From Streptomyces toxytricini (lineage in GTDB: Bacteria > Actinomycetota > Actinomycetes > Streptomycetales > Streptomycetaceae), in contig NZ_BMTY01000020.1 of NCBI RefSeq assembly GCF_014649915.1, positions 80,068 through 144,067 on the forward strand: a DNA stretch of 64,000 nucleotides, written 5' to 3'. Within the stretch, counting starts at the first letter, position 1, and each line of letters begins with the position of its first letter. A program made the translations under genes and the position numbers. The notes beneath the pieces are model-generated. The model was not told where the DNA came from and did not search any database. It saw only the letters and a list, made by a program, of their open reading frames with translations. Positions 1 to 6,773 of the stretch are shown here, piece by piece.

Positions 1-15
1 GATCCGAAGATCCTG

Positions 16-87
16 TGGACGATACTGGGATTGAACCAGTGACCTCTTCCGTGTCAGGGAAGCGCTCTCCCGCTGAGCTAATCGTCC
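16..87 (-). tRNA. tRNA-Val (anticodon GAC)
   Basis: Read on the minus strand this is a 72-base cloverleaf with a 7-bp acceptor stem (GGACGAT/ATCGTCC), a D arm, an anticodon stem CTTCC/GGAAG around loop CTGACAC (anticodon GAC), and a TTCAA T loop. The CCA end is not encoded. It is the last gene of a three-tRNA minus-strand operon. Confidence 0.97.
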
Positions 88-91
88 TTGG

Positions 92-162
92 AGGTGGAGA
101 CGGGATTTGAACCCGTGTAGACGGCTTTGCAGGCCGTTGCCTCGCCTCTCGGCCACTCCACC
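92..162 (-). tRNA. tRNA-Cys (anticodon GCA)
   Basis: Minus-strand cloverleaf of 71 bases with acceptor stem GGTGGAG/CTCCACC, discriminator U as usual for tRNA-Cys, and anticodon loop CTGCAAA flanked by ACGGC/GCCGT. It lies 4 bases upstream of tRNA-Val in transcript order. CCA is not encoded. Confidence 0.97.
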
Positions 163-201
163 TCGGAGTTGCGGGGTATCTCGGGAAGATCCCCCACTCA
201 G

Positions 202-274
<73 letters not shown>

Positions 275-330
275 ACCGTCACCCTGTTCGCTCCGGGGTT
301 TTCCCCCTTCGCTCCCTGGCGACGTGTTGA

Positions 331-358
331 ACTCTAGCGGATTCCCCGGCCAGCTCAA
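331..358 (-). promoter_or_regulatory. Housekeeping promoter of the tRNA operon
   Basis: On the minus strand TTGAGC (358-353) and TAGAGT (336-331) are separated by 16 bases, a good match to the HrdB-type -35/-10 consensus. Predicted transcription start is near 324, giving a roughly 50-base leader before tRNA-Gly. Confidence 0.7.
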
Positions 359-455
359 AAACGCGTTTCCGCAGCGTGCTGCCGCGCGATCACCACCGGT
401 CACCCACCGGTCACCTCCCCGGCGCCTTTCGGCCACCGGCCATAGACTCGCAGCC

Positions 456-1511
456 GTGCACGACCTGCCTCCCCTGGCCCGCTTCGGCGGCCTCCTCGCG
501 ACCGACCTCCGCGACGTCACCAGCGACCCGGCGGCCCTGGACTCCTCGGGCTTCTGGGCGGTGGCCGCCGACTTCGAGGGGCGCCTGGTCTGCGCGCGCT
601 TCGGCGACATACGCCCCGACCCCGTCCCGGAGCCCGTCCCCGGCGCCTGGCGCGGCCCCGCCGCCGACCGGTGGTCCTCCTCCCTGGACCGCGCCGCCTA
701 CACGGCGGGCGTCCGCCGCATCCGCGAGCACATCGCCGCCGGCGAGGTCTACCAGGCCAACCTGTGCCGCGTGATGTCCGCGCCCCTGCCCGACCCGGAG
801 CGCGCCGACGTCGACGCCCTGACCGCGCTGCTGGCCCGCGGCAACCCGGCCCCCTATGCAGGAACGATCCGCCTCCCGGCGCACGGCGTCGAGATCGCCA
901 CCGCCTCCCCGGAGCTCTACCTGCGCCGCTCCGGCCGCCACGTCGAGTCCGGCCCCATCAAGGGCACCGGCCGCACCGCCGCCGACCTCCTGCCCAAGGA
1001 CCACGCCGAGAACGTGATGATCGTGGACCTGGTCCGCAACGACCTCGGCCGCGTCTGCGCCACCGGATCCGTCGCCGTACCCGAACTGTGCGCCGTCGAG
1101 GAGCACCCCGGCCTCGTCCACCTCGTCTCCACCGTCAGCGGGGAACTCGCCGAAGGCGCCGGCTGGCCCGAGCTGCTCGCCGCGACCTTCCCGCCCGGCT
1201 CCGTCACCGGCGCCCCCAAGTCCTCCGCCCTGCGGATCATCGAGGCCCTGGAGACAGCCCCGCGCGGCCCCTACTGCGGCGGCATCGGGTGGGTCGACGC
1301 CGACCGCGGCCTCGCCGAGCTCGCCGTCGGCATCCGGACCTTCTGGATCGACCGCCAGGCCCCCGGCGGCGCCCGCCTGCTCTTCGGCACCGGCGCCGGC
1401 ATCACCTGGGGATCAGACCCGGAGCGCGAATGGGCCGAGACCGAGCTGAAGGCCGCCCGCCTGCTGGAGGTAGCGTCGGGCTCCCGGGCGGTGACAGGTG
1501 CCCCCGGGTGA
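456..1511 (+). CDS. pabB: Aminodeoxychorismate synthase component I (PabB-like)
   Basis: Chorismate-utilising enzyme of the TrpE/PabB family, 351 aa, converting chorismate with ammonia to 4-amino-4-deoxychorismate for p-aminobenzoate and folate. Family motifs in order: IKGTGRT (about residue 168), ENVMIVDLVRNDLG (about 185), GSVTGAPK (about 248), CGGIGW and ELAVGIRTFW near the C-terminus. The reading frame is open from 324, but GTG at 456 is preferred: TAGACT at 443-448 would start a leaderless transcript on it and the longer N-terminus has no family similarity. It is shorter than usual because the N-terminal half is reduced. The class IV aminotransferase that follows completes the PABA pair. 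TrpE or isochorismate synthase function is less likely given that neighbour. Confidence 0.85.
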   Translation: MHDLPPLARFGGLLATDLRDVTSDPAALDSSGFWAVAADFEGRLVCARFGDIRPDPVPEPVPGAWRGPAADRWSSSLDRAAYTAGVRRIREHIAAGEVYQANLCRVMSAPLPDPERADVDALTALLARGNPAPYAGTIRLPAHGVEIATASPELYLRRSGRHVESGPIKGTGRTAADLLPKDHAENVMIVDLVRNDLGRVCATGSVAVPELCAVEEHPGLVHLVSTVSGELAEGAGWPELLAATFPPGSVTGAPKSSALRIIEALETAPRGPYCGGIGWVDADRGLAELAVGIRTFWIDRQAPGGARLLFGTGAGITWGSDPEREWAETELKAARLLEVASGSRAVTGAPG

Positions 1512-1527
1512 GCGGAGGGATCGTACG

Positions 1528-2349
1528 GTGAGGATCTGGCTCGACGGCGCACTGCGGGACGCCGACCACGCGCACGTGTCCGTGTTCGACCACGGCCTGA
1601 CGGTCGGCGACGGCGTGTTCGAGACGGTGAAGGCGGAGCACGGGCAGGCCTTCGCGCTCACCCGCCACCTGGAGCGGCTCGCCCGCTCCGCCCGCGGCCT
1701 CGGACTGCCCGAGCCCGACCTGGACGAGGTGCGCCGCGCCTGCACGGCAGTCCTCGACGACAACCCCGTACCGCTGGGCCGCCTGCGCATCACCTACACC
1801 GGCGGCATCTCCCCCCTCGGCTCCGACCGCGGCGACAGCGGCCCCACGCTCCTCGTCGCCCTCGGCGCCACCACCCGGCGGCCCGACACCACCGCCGTGA
1901 TCACCGTGCCGTGGGTGCGCAACGAGCGCTCCGCCGTGGCCGGCCTCAAGACCACCTCGTACGCCGAGAACGTCGTCGCCCTCGCCGCCGCGAACAAGGC
2001 CGGCGCCTCCGAGGCCCTCTTCGCCAACACCGTCGGCCAGCTGTGCGAGGGCACCGGCTCCAACGTGTTCGTCGTCCTCGACGGCGAGCTGTACACCCCG
2101 CCCGTCTCCTCCGGCTGCCTCGCCGGCATCACCCGCGCCCTCGTCGTCGAATGGGTGGGCGCCAAGGAGGCCGACCTGCCCTTCGCCGCCCTGGAGCGGG
2201 CCGAGGAGGTCTTCCTCACCTCCACCCTCCGCGACGTCCAAGCCGTCCACCGCATCGACGGCCGCACCACCCCGGCCGCCCCGGGACCGGTCACGGCCCG
2301 CGCCGCGCGGATCTTCGAGGAGCGTGCCGCAGACGACCTCGACCCGTAG
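1528..2349 (+). CDS. pabC: Class IV aminotransferase, likely aminodeoxychorismate lyase
   Basis: PLP fold-type IV enzyme of 273 aa, probably the lyase releasing p-aminobenzoate and pyruvate from aminodeoxychorismate. The N-terminus carries SVFDHGLTVGDGVFET, typical of the family, and the central TTSYAENVVALAAANKAGASEALF contains the expected PLP lysine region. GTG at 1528 is chosen because GGAGGG at 1514-1519 sits 8 bases upstream. It follows pabB by 16 bases, so they are likely co-transcribed. Branched-chain or D-amino acid aminotransferase activity cannot be excluded from sequence alone; the pabB neighbour favours PabC. Confidence 0.8.
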   Translation: MRIWLDGALRDADHAHVSVFDHGLTVGDGVFETVKAEHGQAFALTRHLERLARSARGLGLPEPDLDEVRRACTAVLDDNPVPLGRLRITYTGGISPLGSDRGDSGPTLLVALGATTRRPDTTAVITVPWVRNERSAVAGLKTTSYAENVVALAAANKAGASEALFANTVGQLCEGTGSNVFVVLDGELYTPPVSSGCLAGITRALVVEWVGAKEADLPFAALERAEEVFLTSTLRDVQAVHRIDGRTTPAAPGPVTARAARIFEERAADDLDP

Positions 2350-2424
2350 GCCGCTGCCGTCACGCGGGGCGCCCGCACCGGAAATCGCTGTCGTACGGGG
2401 GCCGGTGGCGGGTACACATCCCTG

Positions 2425-3249
2425 ATGACCACCACGCTGCGGCCGAGCGGGCCGCTCCAGGAGGGCGCCGCCGGCGCCCGCTCGCGCCCGTACGAGATCC
2501 GGGTCAACAGCCGGCGCGTCGGCGCCCTGCTCCTCGCCTGCGACAGCGCCTTCGGGCCGGCCGTCGGTGAGATCCGCGACCTCGCCGTCGACGAGCCCGA
2601 CCGGCGGCGCGGGCGCGCCACCGTCGGCGCGCTCGCCGCCGAGGAGGTCCTGCGCGGCTGGGGCTGCCGGCGCGTCCAGGCGTCCGTGCCCGCCGACTCC
2701 CCGGGCGGCCTGCGCATGGCCGCCTCCCTCGGCTACACCGAGTACAGCCGCGCCATGTCCAAGGAGCTCCCCGCCGCCCCGCCCGCCCTGCCCGACGGGA
2801 CCACGGGCCGGCCGATGACCGCACAGGAGTACGCGCGGTGGCTGCCCGCCGCCGTCGACGGCTACGCCGAGGACATGGCGGGCCGTGGCATGCCCGCCGC
2901 CGCGGCACGGCGGAAGGCGGAGGACGACCACCACCGCCAGTTGCCGCAGGGACCCGACACGCCCGGCAACGACCTCCTCGTCCTGGAGGCCGCCGGAGAA
3001 GCGGTCGGGCACATCTGGATCGGGCCCTCCGCAGCCGGCGCGTACGTCTACGACGTCGCGGTCGCCGAGGCGCACCGGGGGCGCGGGCACGGCCGCTCCC
3101 TGATGCTCCTCGCCGAACGGGCCGCGCTCGCCCGCGGCCACCGCGCGCTCGGCCTCCAGGTCTTCGCCGGGAACACGCCCGCCCTGCGGCTCTACGAGTC
3201 GCTGGGCTACCGCACGCTCCGGTTCACCTACGGCAAGGACCTGCTCTGA
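2425..3249 (+). CDS. Tandem GNAT-family N-acetyltransferase
   Basis: Protein of 274 aa with two GNAT-like halves. The N-terminal half has EIRDLAVDEPDRRRGRATVGA (about residues 48-68), resembling the acetyl-CoA pyrophosphate loop but incomplete. The C-terminal half has [20 protein letters not shown] (about 208-227), a canonical R/Q-x-x-G-x-G/A loop, then LGLQVFAGNTPALRLYESLGY. The C-terminal domain is probably the active one. The substrate is unknown. The start is ATG, and TACACA lies about 10 bases upstream, so the transcript may be nearly leaderless. Monocistronic, and convergent with the downstream DsbA-like gene. Confidence 0.85.
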   Translation: MTTTLRPSGPLQEGAAGARSRPYEIRVNSRRVGALLLACDSAFGPAVGEIRDLAVDEPDRRRGRATVGALAAEEVLRGWGCRRVQASVPADSPGGLRMAASLGYTEYSRAMSKELPAAPPALPDGTTGRPMTAQEYARWLPAAVDGYAEDMAGRGMPAAAARRKAEDDHHRQLPQGPDTPGNDLLVLEAAGEAVGHIWIGPSAAGAYVYDVAVAEAHRGRGHGRSLMLLAERAALARGHRALGLQVFAGNTPALRLYESLGYRTLRFTYGKDLL

Positions 3250-3268
3250 CCCGCCGGACCGGCCGCGG

Positions 3269-3769
3269 CTACGCCCGGCCGGCCAGCAGCCGGTCCGCGA
3301 TCTCCTCGATGCGGGCGCGCAGCCCCTCCTGGCTCTTGCCGCCGTCGAGGCGCTCGCCGCCGATCACGTACGTCGGGGTGCCGGACACCCCGATCGCCTT
3401 CCCCTCGGCCTGGTCGGCGTCCACGATCAGGATGTGCCGGCCGTCGATCAGGGCCGTGTCGAACTCCTCGACGTCCAGGCCGAGTTCACGCGCCACGTCC
3501 AGCAGGACCGCCTCGCCGCGCTCGCCGAGCTCGGCGGTGCGGGCCAGCACGGCCTCCGCGTACGCCCAGCCCTGCCCCTGCACGGCCGCCTCCTCGGCGG
3601 CCTGCGCAGCGGCGAAGGCGTGCTTGTGCTTCTCCAGGGGGAAGTGGCGCAGCCGGATGTCCAGCCGGTCGCCGTAGCGGGCGCGCAGGGCCCGTACGTC
3701 GTCCAGGGCGCTGTGGCAGTCCGGGCACTGGAGTTCGCACCAGACGTCGAGGATCACGGAATCGGTCAT
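3269..3769 (-). CDS. DsbA-family (FrnE-like) thiol-disulfide oxidoreductase
   Basis: Thioredoxin-fold protein of 166 aa. The active site CPDC lies near the N-terminus (WCELQCPDCHSAL, residues 11-23), a helical insertion follows, and VSGTPTYVIGG (about 128-138) supplies the cis-Pro loop of DsbA/FrnE proteins. No signal peptide or membrane segment is visible, so it is probably cytoplasmic. It is close in length to short DsbA proteins but lacks the larger C-terminal part of FrnE. Convergent with the acetyltransferase, 19 bases apart; likely monocistronic. Confidence 0.88.
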   Translation of the reverse strand: MTDSVILDVWCELQCPDCHSALDDVRALRARYGDRLDIRLRHFPLEKHKHAFAAAQAAEEAAVQGQGWAYAEAVLARTAELGERGEAVLLDVARELGLDVEEFDTALIDGRHILIVDADQAEGKAIGVSGTPTYVIGGERLDGGKSQEGLRARIEEIADRLLAGRA

Positions 3770-3954
3770 GCCCCCAGTCTCCCAGCCGCCCGGCCGCTGC
3801 CGGGCCGCGCACCCCCTGCGGAGGAGGCCGACCCGGAGATGTCCCCGAGATCGGCGCCGGAGCCCCGGGGGGCGTGGCCGGGCCGGCGTCCGGCGGTGCA
3901 GGATGGAGGGAGCGGGGAACGAAGAGGGCCCCGACGGCCGCCCTGGAGGACCGC

Positions 3955-4383
3955 ATGCTCGCCGAGACCGTATGTTCCGCGCTGGCCGCGGCAGGCCTGG
4001 GCATCGCCGCGGTGACCGCGTTCCGCAGGCGCTACCTCACGGCCACCCGGATCGCCGCGTACGCCCTGGTGCCGGCGGGCCTGGTGCTGACGGGCGTCGT
4101 CGAGTGGGCGGCCGGGATCGTCTTCCAGCCCGCCGTGTGGGTCGGCTTCGGCCTGCTGGGCCTGTCCTGGCTCCTGCTGGCCGCCACCCGGGCCGTCGAG
4201 CGGCGCGGCGCGGGCAGGGCCCGCAAGGCCGCCGAGGCCTCGGGCCCGCAGGCCGTCGCCCCCTCCGCCGCCGCGCCCCAGGTCGGCCGGGGGAGCCGTC
4301 CGCAGCCCGCACCGGGCCGTGCGGCCGCTCCCGAGGAGGACTTCTCCGACATCGAGGCCATCCTGAAGAAGCACGGCATCTGA
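3955..4383 (+). CDS. Small membrane protein of unknown function
   Basis: 142 aa with three predicted hydrophobic segments (about residues 3-22, 34-52 and 57-77), a positively charged linker, then an Ala/Pro-rich tail ending DFSDIEAILKKHGI. The conserved-looking acidic C-terminal helix suggests a cytoplasmic interaction motif. GGAGGA at 3945-3950 fixes the ATG at 3955. No enzyme motif is visible and I do not recognise a named family. Confidence 0.75.
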   Translation: MLAETVCSALAAAGLGIAAVTAFRRRYLTATRIAAYALVPAGLVLTGVVEWAAGIVFQPAVWVGFGLLGLSWLLLAATRAVERRGAGRARKAAEASGPQAVAPSAAAPQVGRGSRPQPAPGRAAAPEEDFSDIEAILKKHGI

Positions 4384-4498
4384 GCGGCGCCGCGGGCGCG
4401 CGCCCGCGCCCGCGCCGTGACGAGAAGGGGTGAACGCGGCCGCCGCACGGGCGTGTTGGGGCCGGCCCGGGGGCGCCGTGGGCCATCATCGCCCCGAC

Positions 4499-4684
4499 AT
4501 GCCGGACACATCGCACAGGGCGCCGGCGGCACCGGCCCGGACGCCCGCCACGGTCCCCGCTCCCGCCGCCGAGGAGCAGCGCGGCTGCCTCTTCGCGCTC
4601 TCCCAGCCCCCGCTGATGATCTTCTTAGGGGTGGTCGGCACCCTGCTGCTGCTGGCCGGCGTGCACGACCTGTTCCTGCTCTGA
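4499..4684 (+). CDS. 61-residue single-pass membrane protein with a TTA codon
   Basis: Begins ATG at 4499, has a Pro/Ala-rich 30-residue soluble part, then RGCLFALSQPP and one hydrophobic helix (about residues 39-60) ending at the C-terminus. Codon 43 is TTA (4625-4627), the only in-frame TTA I found, so translation should need the bldA leucyl-tRNA. Its 3' end overlaps the convergent CGNR gene by 60 bases, and the TTA is also that gene's TAA stop. No good ribosome-binding site is visible. The gene is likely real but its function is unknown. Confidence 0.6.
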   Translation: MPDTSHRAPAAPARTPATVPAPAAEEQRGCLFALSQPPLMIFLGVVGTLLLLAGVHDLFLL

Positions 4685-5254
4685 GTGGTCCGCCGGCCCC
4701 GCGTCGGCCTCCTTGCGCCGCGCCCGGTACGCCGCCACGTGCAGCCGGTTCCCGCAGGTGCGGCTGTCACAGTAGCGCCGGGAGCGGTTGCGCGAGAGGT
4801 CCACGAAGGCCCGCCGGCAGTCCGGGGCCTCGCAGCGGCGCAGCCGCTCCTGCTCGCCGGCGACCACGATGAACGCGAGCGCCATGCCGCCGTCGGCGGC
4901 CAGGTGGTCGCCGAGGGAGGCGCCGGGGGCGAAGTAGTGCACGTGCCAGTCGTAGCCGTCGTGGTCGGTGAGCTGGGGCGTGGTCCCCGCCGTCGCCACC
5001 AGCTCGTTGATCAGCGAGGCCGCGACCCGGGCGGTGGGCGCCGCGAAGACCTGCGCGAACTTGCCCCGGACCGTCCGCACGCCGGCCAGGTCCCGCGCGC
5101 CGAGCTCGCCGACGTCGCTGATGTCGTACTCCCGGACGAAGGCGCGCAGCGAGCCCAGGTCCGCGAGGCCGTCGGGCTGGTCCGCCTCGGCGGCCGTGTT
5201 CACCAGAGCGACGACGACGTCGAGCGCTCGACGGGTGTCGTGGGGAATCTGCAC
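4625..5254 (-). CDS. CGNR zinc-finger (ABATE domain) transcriptional regulator
   Basis: 209 aa. The N-terminal alpha/beta domain of the ABATE type is followed by a C-terminal zinc ribbon with CEAPDC, then RYC, then TCGNRLHVAAYRARR: four cysteines and the CGNR signature. Family members are putative DNA-binding stress regulators. GTG at 5254 is chosen because AGGGAG lies 8 bases upstream and the longer frame adds only low-complexity residues. The last 20 codons overlap the small membrane protein on the other strand. Monocistronic. Confidence 0.85.
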   Translation of the reverse strand: MQIPHDTRRALDVVVALVNTAAEADQPDGLADLGSLRAFVREYDISDVGELGARDLAGVRTVRGKFAQVFAAPTARVAASLINELVATAGTTPQLTDHDGYDWHVHYFAPGASLGDHLAADGGMALAFIVVAGEQERLRRCEAPDCRRAFVDLSRNRSRRYCDSRTCGNRLHVAAYRARRKEADAGPADHSEQEQVVHAGQQQQGADHP

Positions 5255-5514
5255 GGAAGTCGCTCCCTGTGGCCGGGCCTGCGGCGACGGGCCGGTGTCG
5301 CCGCCGGGGGCCGACTCTAGCCGCCCGGGGCCCCGGCCGGGAGGTGTCTCTTGTGCGAACAAGCACACCGGCGCCGCCCCCGCGGACGGCCTCCGCGGGA
5401 ACAGCGCCGGCACTGCCGTATGTGGTTCTCCAGCCGGCCCGCACCGTCGCCCCGAGTCGGACGGTGCCGGGCGGCCCCGGCGTCAGCCGGGAGGTTCTTC
5501 CCCGGGGGGCCGGC

Positions 5515-5928
5515 TCAGCTCTCGGCCAGGATGTGTGAGAGCTCCTTGTCGAGGTCGAAGTGCCGGTGCTCGGTCCCGGGCGGGACCGCGGCGTCAGTCC
5601 GCTTGAGGAATGACTCGAGTGCCCGGGCGGGCGCCTCGAGCAAAGCTTCTCCCTCCGGTGAGCTCAGGGCGATGCAGACGACGCCCTGACCGTGGCTGCG
5701 GGACGGCCAGACACGGACGTCCCCGGTTCCGGTGGGCCGGTGCAGGCCCTCCGCGAGCAGGTCGCGGGCGAACACCCACTCGACCGTCTCCTCGGCGCCG
5801 GTGTGGAAGGTGGCGTGCACGGCGTAGGGGTCGGCCGTGTCATACCGCAGGCCCGCGGGAACAGGCAGTGAGGACTCGCTCGACACAACGAGGCGCAGGT
5901 GCAGCTCGCAGCTGACCGTGGTGTTCAT
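5515..5928 (-). CDS. ssgB: SsgB, sporulation-specific cell division activator
   Basis: 137-aa SsgA-like protein recognised by its near-invariant sequence, beginning MNTTVSCELHLRLVVSSESS, with VHATFHTGAEETVEWVFARD mid-protein and the C-terminal end HFDLDKELSHILAES. SsgB localises to future septum sites in aerial hyphae and tethers FtsZ there (established in S. coelicolor). Soluble, with no membrane segment. The ATG at 5928 gives the exact family length; a longer in-frame extension upstream is not conserved in character. Its 177-base divergent upstream region holds a sigmaH-like promoter candidate and a partial BldD box. Confidence 0.97.
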   Translation of the reverse strand: MNTTVSCELHLRLVVSSESSLPVPAGLRYDTADPYAVHATFHTGAEETVEWVFARDLLAEGLHRPTGTGDVRVWPSRSHGQGVVCIALSSPEGEALLEAPARALESFLKRTDAAVPPGTEHRHFDLDKELSHILAES

Positions 5929-5995
5929 AAGCGCCAGGGCCTTTCGCTCAGTGTGCGCTCGGGGATTCGCACGTCGGCGAAATCGACATGCCACC

Positions 5996-6013
5996 TACGG
6001 TGCCGTTGTAAAC
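5996..6013 (-). promoter_or_regulatory. Candidate stress-sigma (sigmaB/sigmaH-type) promoter of ssgB
   Basis: On the minus strand GTTTAC (6013-6008) is followed after 12 bases by GGTGGC, resembling the GTTT-N12-14-GGGWAW class. The -10 match is imperfect. ssgB has been reported as sigmaH-dependent in S. coelicolor, which is why this pair is worth noting. Confidence 0.35.
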
Positions 6014-6069
6014 CCCTCTGACCGTTTTGCGGCTCTCTGGGTCCCTCGAACGGCGGATCCAAACCTCCA

Positions 6070-6098
6070 TTCACGTGTGCTTCCGGCTCCGGTAGATT
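6070..6098 (+). promoter_or_regulatory. Promoter giving a nearly leaderless transcript
   Basis: TTCACG (6070-6075), a 17-base spacer and TAGATT (6093-6098). The predicted start of transcription falls at or within a base or two of the ATG at 6106. Confidence 0.55.
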
Positions 6099-6105
6099 CG
6101 AGCCC

Positions 6106-6588
6106 ATGAACACGGGGAGTGACCGCGAGGCCGGGGCGTCCAACGCCGAGGAGACCGCCGGGCACGCCGTCGGCGGTACCGCCGACGGCAGCACCGGAGA
6201 GACCGAACAGGAAGCGCCGCACGTTTCGAAGGCGCCGGAATTCATCAAGAGGCGCCGCACCCTGCACCTGAGCTGGCAGGTCGGCGTCTTCATCGTCGGC
6301 CTCGCCGTGATCGGGGCAGGCGCGGCGATGCTCGTCCTGCCCGGCCCCGGGTGGGTCGCGATCTTCGCCGGCCTGGCGATCTGGGCGACCGAGTTCGCCT
6401 GGGCGCACCTCGTCCTGCGCTGGACCAAGCGCAAGGTCACCGAGGCCGCCCAGAGGGCCCTCGACCCGAAGGTCCGCCGCCGCAACCTGATCCTGACCGG
6501 CACGGGGCTCGTGATCGCGGGCGCGCTGATCGGCTTCTACCTGTGGAAGTACGGGTTCACCCTGCCCTGGAACCTGAAGGACCAGTGA
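6106..6588 (+). CDS. TIGR02611-type PGPGW membrane protein
   Basis: 160 aa. An acidic, disordered N-terminal 50 residues is followed by RRRTLHLSWQ, a membrane segment (about 58-78), the hallmark PGPGW at the end of that segment, a second hydrophobic stretch and a third near the C-terminus (about 128-147). The family is widespread in actinobacteria and of unknown function. Divergent from ssgB. The ATG at 6106 is supported by the promoter spacing. Confidence 0.85.
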   Translation: MNTGSDREAGASNAEETAGHAVGGTADGSTGETEQEAPHVSKAPEFIKRRRTLHLSWQVGVFIVGLAVIGAGAAMLVLPGPGWVAIFAGLAIWATEFAWAHLVLRWTKRKVTEAAQRALDPKVRRRNLILTGTGLVIAGALIGFYLWKYGFTLPWNLKDQ

Positions 6589-6633
6589 TGGTCGGGAGCG
6601 CCGCTGACATGCGGTAATGTTTGCGGTGTGCCC

Positions 6634-6705
6634 GGGCGATTAGCTCAGTGGGAGAGCGCTTCGTTCACACCGAAGAGGTCACTGGTTCGAACCCAGTATC
6701 GCCCA
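6634..6705 (+). tRNA. tRNA-Val (anticodon CAC), copy 1
   Basis: 72-base cloverleaf with acceptor GGGCGAT/ATCGCCC and anticodon loop TTCACAC in a CTTCG/CGAAG stem. A -10 element TAATGT lies at 6615-6620. It differs from copy 2 at 9906 by four bases. CCA is not encoded. A strong terminator follows 6 bases later. Confidence 0.97.
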
Positions 6706-6711
6706 CCCGGA

Positions 6712-6750
6712 CCGAGGGCCCGGAGACGTCGACCGTCTCCGGGCCCTCGG
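6712..6750. terminator. Strong terminator hairpin after tRNA-Val
   Basis: Perfect 17-bp inverted repeat (6712-6728 with 6734-6750) and a 5-base loop, followed by CGTTT. It also ends the convergent membrane-protein gene. Confidence 0.85.
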
Positions 6751-6773
6751 CGTTTCCGCCGGGGCCGGGCCCC

